Shown: positions 1 to 7,186 of the stretch, piece after piece | Position numbering within the stretch: the first letter of the stretch is position 1 | Layout: each line of letters opens with the position of its first letter | NCBI GenBank assembly: GCA_047974625.1 | Contig: JBKECK010000068.1 | Location: forward strand, 87,544-151,543 | Length of the DNA stretch: 64,000 bases | Origin: CADEDH01 sp047974625 | Lineage (GTDB): Bacteria > Actinomycetota > Acidimicrobiia > Acidimicrobiales > SZUA-35 | Direction: 5' to 3' | Notes under the pieces: model-generated | What the model was told of the DNA's origin: nothing | The model's input: only the letters and a program-made list of their open reading frames with translations | Database searches by the model: none | Made by a program: the position numbers and the translations under genes

Positions 1-405
1 CTCGTAGCCGGCGAGCTGGCCGGCGAGGTAGTCCTCGTCGGTGAGGAGCGACCCGAGCCGGGAGTCCCCGGCCTCGGCCGTCGAGGCCCACTCGTCGAGC
101 ACGGGCACGAACTCCGGTCGGGCGAGGACGTTACGGTAGAAGTTCTGGAGATCGACGTCTCCGTTGACGTACGCCTCGGCGTAGGCCGAGGCGATGCTGG
201 AGTCGTAGGCGACGGTCTGGGTTCCGAACGAGAACAACCGGGTCGCTTCCACCCGGTCGTCGGTCGACTCCCGGGCCAGGGTCGCCTCCTCCCCGTTCCA
301 CCTGGTCGACTGGTAGGCGCACCAGGCCGACGCCACGGTGGACAGGGCCAGCAACACGACGGCCATGACCTCGATGAGGCGGCTGTCACGTTCCGATCGG
401 CTCAC
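1..405 (-). CDS. Hypothetical membrane protein, 3' end outside window
   Basis: The frame is open from a GTG at 405 to the window edge (135 codons), so the C-terminus is missing. The N-terminus has a short charged stretch followed by a hydrophobic segment at about residues 12-30, consistent with one membrane anchor and an extracytoplasmic domain. The GTG overlaps the TGA of the SPFH gene upstream by four bases (GTGA), which argues for translational coupling and fixes the start. I do not recognise the family with confidence; it loosely recalls small DUF4337-like membrane proteins. A role with the neighbouring SPFH protein is inferred only from the overlap. Confidence 0.6.
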   Translation of the reverse strand, partial: MSRSERDSRLIEVMAVVLLALSTVASAWCAYQSTRWNGEEATLARESTDDRVEATRLFSFGTQTVAYDSSIASAYAEAYVNGDVDLQNFYRNVLARPEFVPVLDEWASTAEAGDSRLGSLLTDEDYLAGQLAGYE

Positions 406-1385
406 GACGCGGCCTCGTCGACCTCGGCCGGATCCTCGGCGGCCGCGGGGGTTGGTTCCACCCGGCGGGCCACCGGATCACCGATGCCCGGCCAGGCCAG
501 GGGCAACTGTCCCTTGCCGTCCCACCGGTCCACGTACTCCCGCCAGGCCTCAATCTGCAGGTACCGCACCGCGGTATCGTCGAGGGCACCGGTCAGCTTG
601 CGGGCCTGGGCGATCTCGTGATCCACCCGGGCCTGGCGGATCGCCGCCCGGGCCTCCTCCCGTTGGAGTTCGAGCTGGACCCGGCTCGTGTCGCGGATCA
701 CCATCCCGGACGGGCCCAGATCGACGTCGCGCAGCCCGAACAGGGTGACGGCGATGCCCCGGCCGGCCAGACGCTCGGTGACCACGGTGGACAGACGCCG
801 CTCGAGCTCCCGTCGGGCCGGGCCGTGGACGTTGGCCGAGGTCACCTCACCGCCTTCGAGCAGTTCCACCACGGCCTGGGTGGCGAAGTCCCGGGCCAGG
901 CGACCGACGCCGTCGGGGCCGACGTGCTCGTGTACGTCGAACAACATGTCCGGGTCGATCCGGTACCGCATGACGCACGAGACCCGGGCCGCGGCCCCGT
1001 CGGCCAGATCGACGTTGACCGGTGGGCCGTCGGCCTGGTCGTCGTCGGACGCCAGGGAGGACACGTCCCGTAGGGAGTCGATCTCGATGGTCTGCCGCCG
1101 GTAGGGCCACACATAGTGCACCCCGGGCCGTAATGCCTCCTGGCGGGCCTGACCCCGGGCGATCAGCAGGCCGGCGTGGCCGGATTCGATCTGGACCCGG
1201 GCCTCCTGACGGTACAGCCAGAACAGCACAGCCAGGAGCGGCAGCAAGATGACGGCGGTGACGACGTAGGGCACGATGGGCTCCCTGGGTCTCGGAACGG
1301 TTCGGCTCGGCAACGGCGGAGCCTTCGAGAGAGTAGCCACGGGCGGCACCGGTGGATCAGGGTGCGGGGCGGGACGGGCGGTCAC
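402..1385 (-). CDS. SPFH/band 7 domain membrane protein
   Basis: A 327-residue protein with a proline-rich cytoplasmic N-terminus, one transmembrane segment at about residues 39-58, and an SPFH/prohibitin-like domain from about 64 to 260. The domain ends in an alanine/glutamate/arginine-rich helix (about 230-270) typical of stomatin-type oligomerisation. Proteins of this family form membrane microdomain scaffolds and regulate membrane proteases. GTG at 1385 is the farthest start; an internal start is possible because the first 35 residues are low-complexity. It precedes and overlaps the small membrane protein at 1-405, so the two are probably one transcript. It is transcribed away from the FGE gene. 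The specific partner cannot be read from sequence. Confidence 0.8.
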   Translation of the reverse strand: MTARPAPHPDPPVPPVATLSKAPPLPSRTVPRPREPIVPYVVTAVILLPLLAVLFWLYRQEARVQIESGHAGLLIARGQARQEALRPGVHYVWPYRRQTIEIDSLRDVSSLASDDDQADGPPVNVDLADGAAARVSCVMRYRIDPDMLFDVHEHVGPDGVGRLARDFATQAVVELLEGGEVTSANVHGPARRELERRLSTVVTERLAGRGIAVTLFGLRDVDLGPSGMVIRDTSRVQLELQREEARAAIRQARVDHEIAQARKLTGALDDTAVRYLQIEAWREYVDRWDGKGQLPLAWPGIGDPVARRVEPTPAAAEDPAEVDEAAS

Positions 1386-1453
1386 GACGGCCCGTCCCCC
1401 ACCATGATCCGGAACGGCTGGTGCAACCCCTACCGGCCCTGGACAATGAGATC

Positions 1454-2395
1454 ATGCCTGCCTGCTGCGGACCCTCCCGAGCCACCGACGGAGATTCGGC
1501 CACACCCGTGGACGGTGTCGGGACCGGCGGACGTCGGGCGGGGCCGGCCGGGCTGGACATGGTCGATCTCCCCGGCGGAGAGTTCACCATGGGCACCTCC
1601 GACCCGAACGGGTACCCGAGCGACGGGGAGGGGCCCGAGCACCCCGTCGAGGTATCGCCCTTCTCGATCGCCCGGGGCCCGGTCACCAACGATCAGTTCG
1701 GGTCCTTCGTCGACGCAACCGGTCACCGGACCACAGCCGAGCGGTTCGGCACCACCTTCGTGTTCGCCGGACTGCTCCCGGACGACTTCCCCGAGACCAG
1801 GGCGGTCGCCGCGGCCCCATGGTGGCGCGAGGTGCTCGGCGCCGACTGGCGGCACCCCGAAGGTCCGCAGAGCGACATCTCATCGCGTGGCGACCATCCC
1901 GTTGTCCACGTGAGCTGGGACGACGCCGTGGCGTTCGGCCGCTGGAGCGGTACCCGGCTACCCACCGAGGCGGAGTGGGAGTATGCCGCCCGGGGTGGCC
2001 TCGCCGGCGTCCACTACCCGTGGGGCTCCGAGCGCGAACCCGACGGTGAGCACCGCATGAACGTGTTCCAGGGCCGGTTCCCCGCCCGGGACACCGGTGA
2101 CGACGGCTGGGTCGGGACCTGCCCAGTCGGCTCGTTCCCACCCAACGGCTACGGCCTGCACGAGATGACTGGGAACGTGTGGGAGTGGTGCTCTGACTGG
2201 TTCGACCCGACCTACTACACCCGGTCACCCCGGGTGGACCCCCAAGGACCACCGGCCGGACCGGCCCGGATCATGCGCGGCGGGTCGTACCTCTGCAACG
2301 AGAGCTACTGCTGGCGATACCGGGTCGACGCCCGCAGCACCAACACCCCCGACAGTACGACCGGCAACCTCGGCTTCCGCGTCGTCGTCGCCTGA
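1454..2395 (+). CDS. Formylglycine-generating enzyme (sulfatase-modifying factor)
   Basis: A 313-residue FGE that oxidises a cysteine in sulfatases (CxPxR motif) to C-alpha-formylglycine. The fold signatures are present: LPGGEFTMG near the N-terminus, HPVVHVSWDDA, LPTEAEWEYAARGG, GNVWEWCSDW and the terminal GGSY segment. The two copper-binding catalytic cysteines are present as Cys281 and Cys286 (YLC then SYC), which separates a true FGE from the wider FGE-sulfatase-domain family. The longer frame from 1352 is rejected as a start because homology begins after residue 40; ATG 1454 is chosen. Residues 4-9 (CCGPSR) themselves match the CxPxR recognition motif. No sulfatase is encoded in this window, so the substrate is elsewhere. 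Confidence 0.9.
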   Translation: MPACCGPSRATDGDSATPVDGVGTGGRRAGPAGLDMVDLPGGEFTMGTSDPNGYPSDGEGPEHPVEVSPFSIARGPVTNDQFGSFVDATGHRTTAERFGTTFVFAGLLPDDFPETRAVAAAPWWREVLGADWRHPEGPQSDISSRGDHPVVHVSWDDAVAFGRWSGTRLPTEAEWEYAARGGLAGVHYPWGSEREPDGEHRMNVFQGRFPARDTGDDGWVGTCPVGSFPPNGYGLHEMTGNVWEWCSDWFDPTYYTRSPRVDPQGPPAGPARIMRGGSYLCNESYCWRYRVDARSTNTPDSTTGNLGFRVVVA

Positions 2396-2402
2396 CCGGC
2401 GA

Positions 2403-2459
2403 CCGGCCCATCCTGTCGTCCAGGTGAGCTGGGACGACGCCGTGGCGGTCACCCGCCGG
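2403..2459 (+). pseudogene. Relic of a second FGE-domain gene
   Basis: Immediately after the FGE stop codon, an open stretch reads HPVVQVSWDDAVAVTRR, almost the same as HPVVHVSWDDAVAFGRW inside the intact FGE gene (about 1891-1950). The similarity is also clear at nucleotide level. It has no start, no catalytic cysteines and no continuation, so it is the trace of a partial duplication or of a deleted paralogue. It is wedged between the FGE stop and the convergent ATPase gene that ends at 2463. Confidence 0.6.
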
Positions 2460-2462
2460 AGC

Positions 2463-3272
2463 TCAGGTGAAGCGGCCCCACGGGGCGGTGGGGCCGGCCG
2501 CGCCCCGGCCCGCGTCGAGCAGGGCCAGGAGCTCGGTCTTGCGAGCCACGAAATCGGGGTCGGTGACCAGCGACGGGTCACGGGGCCGGCGGGCGGGGTT
2601 GGTCACCGAACCGATGAGGGTGCCGGGCCGGGCCGACATCACGTACACCGTGTCGGACAGATAGAGGGCCTCCTCCACGTCGTGGGTGATGAGCAGGGCG
2701 CTCCGGGTTCCCCGGTCGGTCACCCACAGGTGCTGCATCCAGTCCTGGAGGTCACGGCGGGTGATGGCGTCCAACGCCCCGAACGGCTCGTCGAGGGCCA
2801 TCACCGGGGCGTCGGTAAGGTGGGTGCGGAGCAGGGCGAGGCGCTGCCGCATACCGCCGCTGAGCTGGGATGGCCACGCCCGCTCGAACCCGGTGAGACC
2901 GAACCGGTCGAGCAGGCCGAGGGCCCGGTCCCGGGTGGCGGCCCGGTCGGCGCCGCCGATCACGGCTCCGAGGCAGGCGTTGTCGAGCACCCGTTTCCAC
3001 GGGAGCAGTAGGTCCCGTTGGGCCATGTACCCCACCGTGGCGCCGGGCCGGGCCCAGGACCCGCCGCCGATCACGGGGCGACCGGCCACCGTCACCGAAC
3101 CCCGCTGGGGCACCAGCAGACCGGCCATGACCTTGAGCAGGGTGCTCTTGCCGCACCCCGACGGGCCGACCACGCTGACGAACGCCCCGGCCGGGATGCT
3201 CAGCGACACGTCCCTCACCGCCCGGGTGGTGCCGTAGACGTGGCTCAGCCCGGTGATCTCGACTGCGTTCAC
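2463..3272 (-). CDS. thiZ: ABC transporter ATPase, thiamine-precursor uptake (ThiZ-like)
   Basis: A 269-residue ATPase of the nitrate/sulfonate/taurine-type family that energises import from the cytoplasmic face. Walker A GPSGCGKST is at residues 36-44, the signature LSGGMRQR at 137-144, Walker B ending in DEP at about 157-164, and the H-loop is in THDVEEAL. The start is the GTG at 3272, which overlaps the TGA of the receptor gene (GTGA); the longer upstream frame lacks homology. It is the last gene of the riboswitch-controlled operon running from 5420 down to 2463, which assigns the substrate as thiamine or its pyrimidine precursor. By sequence alone it could be a SsuB or TauB; the operon settles it. 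Confidence 0.88.
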   Translation of the reverse strand: MNAVEITGLSHVYGTTRAVRDVSLSIPAGAFVSVVGPSGCGKSTLLKVMAGLLVPQRGSVTVAGRPVIGGGSWARPGATVGYMAQRDLLLPWKRVLDNACLGAVIGGADRAATRDRALGLLDRFGLTGFERAWPSQLSGGMRQRLALLRTHLTDAPVMALDEPFGALDAITRRDLQDWMQHLWVTDRGTRSALLITHDVEEALYLSDTVYVMSARPGTLIGSVTNPARRPRDPSLVTDPDFVARKTELLALLDAGRGAAGPTAPWGRFT

Positions 3273-4330
3273 CCGGGCAGGAACTCGTTGGTGAAGGCCG
3301 TGTCCACGTCGACGGGCTCGTCGAGCATGCCCGCCTCCACCAGGAAGTCGTTGAACGCCACCCACACCTCGCGGTCCTGATGGCCCCACTGGGGGGCGTC
3401 GAGGGCGTACTGCCCGGCGAGGTAGTCGGCGCTGGCCCTCACCAGCTCGGGGTCAAGCTCGGGAGCGCCGACCAGGAGGGCGTCGGCGGCGGCCGACGGG
3501 CCGTCGATGGCTGCCTGGTACCCCTGGGCGGTGGCGGCCATGAAGGCCGAGACGAGTTCGGGATCGTCGGCGGCCAATTCGGTGCTGGTGATCAGGAGCG
3601 GGGTGTACCAGTCGGGGATGCAGTCGACATGATCGATGAAGGGGATGGTGACGACGTCGACGCCGGCCTGCTCCATGCGGATCTTGTCCCACCCGTCGAA
3701 CACCCAGACGAAGTCGAAGGCGTCCGTCTCCAGCCCCACCCGGTAGTCGGTGTTGCCCACCTCCACATAGGTGACGTCGGACGGATCACCGCCCGAGCAC
3801 GTCACCAGCCGGTCGATCAACGCACGCTCCAACTGGCCGCCGAACCCCCCGTAGGTCCGGCCGGGCAGGCTGGCCGGGCCGGTGATGCCGGACGAGGCCA
3901 GGGCCATCAGGCTCGAGGTGTTGTGCTGCACGATGGCGGCCACCGACACCACCGGAACCCCCTGCGCCTGGGCCGGGATCAGGGACTCCTGGACCGAGAC
4001 CCCGAAGTCGGCGTGGCCGGTGGCCACCGCCTGGATCGACCCGGTGTCACCGGGCTGGATTATCTCCAGGTCGATCCCGGCCTCGTCGTAGTAGCCGGCC
4101 TCCTCGGCCAGGTAGATGCCCCCGTGGTTGGTGTTGGGGGTCCAGTCGAGGACCAGCGTGACGGTCCGCGACCCGGGGTCGGACCCCGTCCCGGTGGCAG
4201 CAGCCGCCTCCCCGCCGGCGGCGTCGGCCGTTTCGGTCGAGGCGTCGCCGCCGCATGCGGCCAGGCCGAGCAGGCCGAGCACGGCGATGAGGATGGTGAC
4301 GCGTCGGACGACACCACGGTGGTTGATCAT
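3269..4330 (-). CDS. thiY: Substrate-binding lipoprotein, NMT1/THI5-like (ThiY-like)
   Basis: A 353-residue lipoprotein receptor. The signal peptide ends in a lipobox (LAAC, Cys26), followed by an acidic, alanine-rich linker and an NMT1/THI5-type periplasmic-binding domain starting with DWTPNTNHGG, a hallmark of pyrimidine-precursor (ThiY) receptors. The region also reads YLAEEAGYYDEAGIDL and QPGDTGS, as in that family. The ATG at 4330 overlaps the permease TGA (ATGA); the longer frame upstream is a shadow of the permease gene. It captures a thiamine-related compound (probably a formylaminopyrimidine or HMP) outside the membrane and delivers it to the permease. The exact ligand is inferred from family and riboswitch. 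Confidence 0.87.
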   Translation of the reverse strand: MINHRGVVRRVTILIAVLGLLGLAACGGDASTETADAAGGEAAAATGTGSDPGSRTVTLVLDWTPNTNHGGIYLAEEAGYYDEAGIDLEIIQPGDTGSIQAVATGHADFGVSVQESLIPAQAQGVPVVSVAAIVQHNTSSLMALASSGITGPASLPGRTYGGFGGQLERALIDRLVTCSGGDPSDVTYVEVGNTDYRVGLETDAFDFVWVFDGWDKIRMEQAGVDVVTIPFIDHVDCIPDWYTPLLITSTELAADDPELVSAFMAATAQGYQAAIDGPSAAADALLVGAPELDPELVRASADYLAGQYALDAPQWGHQDREVWVAFNDFLVEAGMLDEPVDVDTAFTNEFLPG

Positions 4331-5133
4331 GGGGGACCCTCTCTCTGTTCGGATGTCGAGGTGACGTAACGCCACGGGGAAGCGAGGCGGGCCAGGGCCC
4401 CGATGACCAGGAACAGGGCGGTGGACAGGAGGGCGACGATGGTGACGGCCACGAACACCTGGTCGACCCGGAACGAGGCCTGGGAACGGCTGATGTAGAT
4501 GCCCAGGCCGCGACTGGCTCCGGTCCACTCGGCGATGACGGCCCCGGCCACCGTGTAGGCGGCGGCGATGCGCAGCCCGTCGAACAGGGCGGGCAGGGCG
4601 TTGGGGATAAGCACGTTGGTGAGGACCTGGCGGCGCGACGCCCCCATCGAACGGAGTAGGTCTACCAGTTCGGGATCCGCGCTCATCAGGCCCCCGACGG
4701 TGGAGATGGCCACCGGGAAGAAGGTAACCATGGCCACCACCACCACCTTGGGAGTGAGTCCGAACCCGAACCAGAGCACCAGCAGCGGGGCCATGATGAT
4801 CATGGGGATGGTCTGGCTGGCCACCACGATCGGGTAGAGGACCCGGCGGGCCGGCGCAGATCCGGCGATGATCACGGCTAGACCGACCCCGAGCACGGCG
4901 CCGACGGACAGGCCGAGCATCGCCTCACCCAGGGTGGCGAGCACGTGCTCGCCGAGCAGCTGGCGATCGACGAGGAAGGCGGCCCAGATCTTCGAGGGCG
5001 GGGGCAGCAGGTAGCTGGGGGTGTCCCGCCACCGGACCCACACCTCCCACGCCACCGCCCCGGCGACGAGCGCGGCGATGGCCGGGAGTAGATCGAGGAG
5101 CCGCCGCGCCGCCGACGCGACGCGACGGTTCAC
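4327..5133 (-). CDS. thiX: ABC transporter permease, thiamine-precursor uptake (ThiX-like)
   Basis: A 268-residue inner-membrane permease of the BPD_transp_1 (SsuC/TauC/ThiX) class. It has about six hydrophobic helices and the EAA-type cytoplasmic loop that docks with the ATPase (around LLRSMGASRRQVLTNV and IPNALPALFDGLRIA). GTG 5133 overlaps the TGA of the thiamine-binding gene, which chooses this start over a 44-codon longer frame lacking membrane character. It lies between the thiamine-binding and receptor genes, overlapping both by four bases, so stoichiometric expression through translational coupling is likely. Control is by the TPP riboswitch upstream. Confidence 0.88.
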   Translation of the reverse strand: MNRRVASAARRLLDLLPAIAALVAGAVAWEVWVRWRDTPSYLLPPPSKIWAAFLVDRQLLGEHVLATLGEAMLGLSVGAVLGVGLAVIIAGSAPARRVLYPIVVASQTIPMIIMAPLLVLWFGFGLTPKVVVVAMVTFFPVAISTVGGLMSADPELVDLLRSMGASRRQVLTNVLIPNALPALFDGLRIAAAYTVAGAVIAEWTGASRGLGIYISRSQASFRVDQVFVAVTIVALLSTALFLVIGALARLASPWRYVTSTSEQREGPP

Positions 5134-5420
5134 GTCCGGAATTTGGCGGTGAGGGCCTGCATCGTGGTGGGCTCGGCGGAACGGTCGCCGATGCGGATAC
5201 TGGTGATCACCCCGTCGGCTCCCGACCCGAGCCCGGCCTCGTGGGCGGCCCGGAGGGTGGCCCATACGACGTCGGCGTCTCCCTCGAACGTGGTGCCGAG
5301 GGCGGTTACCTCGTAGGCCAGACCGCTCTTCTGCACCACCCCGATGGCTGCCTCGACGTGCTGGTACCGATTCGCCTCGGTGCCCGATGGTGACGGTGAG
5401 ACGTGGATCTCGGCGATCAT
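5130..5420 (-). CDS. Thiamine-binding protein (MTH1187/YkoF-like)
   Basis: A 96-residue protein of the thiamine-BP fold (Pfam PF01910). Family features include the opening AEIHVSPSPSG, a central helix (YQHVEAAIGVVQKSG) and YEVTALGTTFEGD. Relatives bind thiamine or its hydroxymethylpyrimidine moiety and sit beside thiamine ABC transporters, supporting a soluble binding or sensing role. An ATG at 5441 lies in frame but belongs to the riboswitch core, so the true start is ATG 5420, preceded by GGGAG five bases upstream. That Shine-Dalgarno lies in the 3' strand of the riboswitch. First gene of the operon, it overlaps the permease by four bases. Confidence 0.85.
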   Translation of the reverse strand: MIAEIHVSPSPSGTEANRYQHVEAAIGVVQKSGLAYEVTALGTTFEGDADVVWATLRAAHEAGLGSGADGVITSIRIGDRSAEPTTMQALTAKFRT

Positions 5421-5424
5421 GTGC

Positions 5425-5517
5425 GCTCCCTTCGCTGGCATTACCCAGATCAGGTCGGCGGGTCGACGACGGTGACGGTCGTCCTCTCAGTTCGCGTGCC
5501 GCGAACTCCCCGGTGAC
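5425..5517 (-). promoter_or_regulatory. TPP riboswitch (THI element)
   Basis: The minus-strand leader carries the conserved THI-box core: a GGGGA start, an internal hairpin (GTTCGCG / CGCGAAC) followed by CTGAGAGG, and the 3' core ACCTGATCTGGGTAATGCC with AGCGAAGGGA. These match the thiamine-pyrophosphate aptamer consensus closely. The GGGAG that serves as Shine-Dalgarno for ATG 5420 is part of the 3' closing strand, so ligand binding would hide the ribosome site directly. This predicts repression of the whole transporter operon when thiamine pyrophosphate is abundant. P1 boundaries are approximate. Confidence 0.92.
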
Positions 5518-5552
5518 GTGGCGACGACGCTACGCAGGGCGGGGACCGCCCG

Positions 5553-6416
5553 TCAAGCGGCGAACGTCACGGAGACGGCGGTGACCAGGACGGTGACCAA
5601 CCCGTAGACGGTCTGCTGGACCCCCACCACCACCGCCGGCCGGACCGAGCCCCGCACCGCCGCCAGGTTGGCCGCGGCGATGGCGGCCACCACGACCAGC
5701 GGGGCGAGGGGTACGGCACCAACGGCCCAGGCCACCGCCACCACGGCCACCGCCAGCAGCTGGGCCAGATCGCTCGTCCCGCAGCGGACCGGACGGCGGT
5801 GCAGGCGGAACACCTGGACCCGGGCGTACGGGATGGCGGCCACGGCCCGGGCCGCCACCACCGCCCACAGGCCGAGGGCCAGGGTCATCGATCCACCCCC
5901 GGCCAGGGTGATGGCGGCCGCCACCGACGAGATCCCGACCGCGCCGGCCAGTTCCGGCGGCAACCGCCGGCTGCGGGACCGCATGTCGAACCACAACTCG
6001 ACCGCCACCAGCGGGGCGGCCACGACCAGCGGGACCCAGAACCGACCGTCGGTGGCGGTCACCGCGGCGAGGACGGCCAGGATCGTGATCACGGCCACCT
6101 CGGCCAGGGCCACCACGGCGGCCCGTCGGGTCCGGTCCAGCCACCGTCCCCGCCACCGGTCCACCAGCACCACCTTGAGCGGGGTGCGGGCCACGAAGGC
6201 CCCCATGGCGGCCAGGCCGAGGGCGAGGCCCGGCCACGACGGTGCCACCAGCAGACCCAGGACGGCGGGTTCCGCGGTCAGGCTCCAGCCGCCGTGCTCG
6301 GTGGGCATGGCCACCTGCCGCCACGGCGACACCGGCCGGGGGGCGGCGCCGGTTCCGGACCGGTGCCCCGACCCGGAGCCCCGACCGGGGACGGGTCCGT
6401 CGTCGACCGTGGTCAT
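5553..6416 (-). CDS. YwiC-like integral membrane protein
   Basis: A 287-residue protein with roughly eight to nine hydrophobic segments. The opening MPTEHGGWSL matches the YwiC-like family (Pfam PF14256), where an EHGxW motif precedes the first helix. In Bacillus the founding member lies in the fnr/nar (anaerobic nitrate respiration) region; its biochemical function is not established. Here it is divergent from a group III truncated haemoglobin, a pairing that suggests a role connected to oxygen or nitrogen oxides. ATG 6416 is chosen; the upstream in-frame start adds 14 residues without support. A short palindrome lies in the shared upstream region. Confidence 0.75.
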   Translation of the reverse strand: MTTVDDGPVPGRGSGSGHRSGTGAAPRPVSPWRQVAMPTEHGGWSLTAEPAVLGLLVAPSWPGLALGLAAMGAFVARTPLKVVLVDRWRGRWLDRTRRAAVVALAEVAVITILAVLAAVTATDGRFWVPLVVAAPLVAVELWFDMRSRSRRLPPELAGAVGISSVAAAITLAGGGSMTLALGLWAVVAARAVAAIPYARVQVFRLHRRPVRCGTSDLAQLLAVAVVAVAWAVGAVPLAPLVVVAAIAAANLAAVRGSVRPAVVVGVQQTVYGLVTVLVTAVSVTFAA

Positions 6417-6445
6417 GGCCGGACCCCTGGCGACCGAATATCCAG

Positions 6446-6458
6446 TTGCACACTGCAA
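6446..6458. promoter_or_regulatory. Candidate operator palindrome TTGCA-N3-TGCAA
   Basis: A perfect 5-3-5 inverted repeat (TTGCA CAC TGCAA) lies 30 bases upstream of the YwiC-like start and about 200 bases upstream of the haemoglobin gene. The position suits a regulator of one or both divergent genes. The regulator is unknown; a CRP/FNR or Rrf2 type would fit the gene content but this is inference. Confidence 0.35.
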
Positions 6459-6660
6459 GACTAGGTGTGAGCAGGCGCCGTCCGGTAGCGGGAGCTAATC
6501 TGGTTGGTGGACAGCACATGACGCGCAGACGTCAACCACCACGTCGACACCAACCACGTGCTCGCCCAGTCGGCGGCCCACCCCCATTCCTACGGCCGCC
6601 GCCGGCCCCGCCCGGACCCTTTACCGGCGGGGCGACAACTCAGGAAAGGACACGAAGACC

Positions 6661-7083
6661 ATGGTCGCGCCCCTCGATTTTGCCGCGCCCCAGCCGACCC
6701 TGGACCGGCCCGATCTCGACTCGACCGATCAGATCGCCGAGATGGTCCGCCGCTTCTACCGTGACGTCGACACCGACGATCTCCTCGGACCGATCTTCAA
6801 CGACGTTGCCGAAGTGGACTGGGACACCCACCTCCCGAAACTCACCGCGTTCTGGGCCCGGGCCCTGCTCGGCCACGACGGGTACCACGGCAACCCGTTC
6901 GGTCGACACGCCGCCGTACACTCGGTCTCGCCCCTGGAACCGGTCCACTTCGAACGCTGGCTGAAACTGTTCGACGCCACCCTCGACGGAGGTTGGTCCG
7001 GTCCGGCCACCGAGCGGGCCCGGGCCCTGGCTCACAATGTGGCCCGGGTGCACAGCACCCAGCTCGGGGTAACCGGCGTCTGA
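6661..7083 (+). CDS. Group III truncated haemoglobin
   Basis: A 140-residue cytoplasmic 2-on-2 globin. Features of the group III (P) family are clear: FYRDVDTDDLLGPIF in the B region, DWDTHLPKLTAFW, the LLGHDGYHGNPF segment, and VHFERWLKLFDATL containing the proximal haem ligand at about His96. These proteins bind O2, NO or peroxide and are often linked to respiratory or nitrosative stress. The start ATG 6661 has AGGAAAGG about a dozen bases upstream. The 200-base leader is GC-rich and holds no other convincing gene. Divergent from the YwiC-like gene. Confidence 0.9.
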   Translation: MVAPLDFAAPQPTLDRPDLDSTDQIAEMVRRFYRDVDTDDLLGPIFNDVAEVDWDTHLPKLTAFWARALLGHDGYHGNPFGRHAAVHSVSPLEPVHFERWLKLFDATLDGGWSGPATERARALAHNVARVHSTQLGVTGV

Positions 7084-7186
7084 GGACCGGCGCCGGGCGC
7101 GCCGCTCCTGTACTGTCGGGCCACGGACCGGGCCGGTATGCCGGCCTCTCACATCGACGGTCGTCGCGACCAGGTAGGGGATCCGA

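Noticed and set aside
5418..5441. ATG 5439-5441 as the start of the thiamine-binding protein
   Set aside because: It lies in the conserved TAATGCC of the TPP aptamer, and ATG 5420 has the Shine-Dalgarno; the extra seven residues are riboswitch sequence.
6519..6660. Arginine/proline-rich frame in the leader of the globin gene
   Set aside because: It shifts frame into the globin gene with no stop, no ribosome site and no homology; treated as GC-rich leader.
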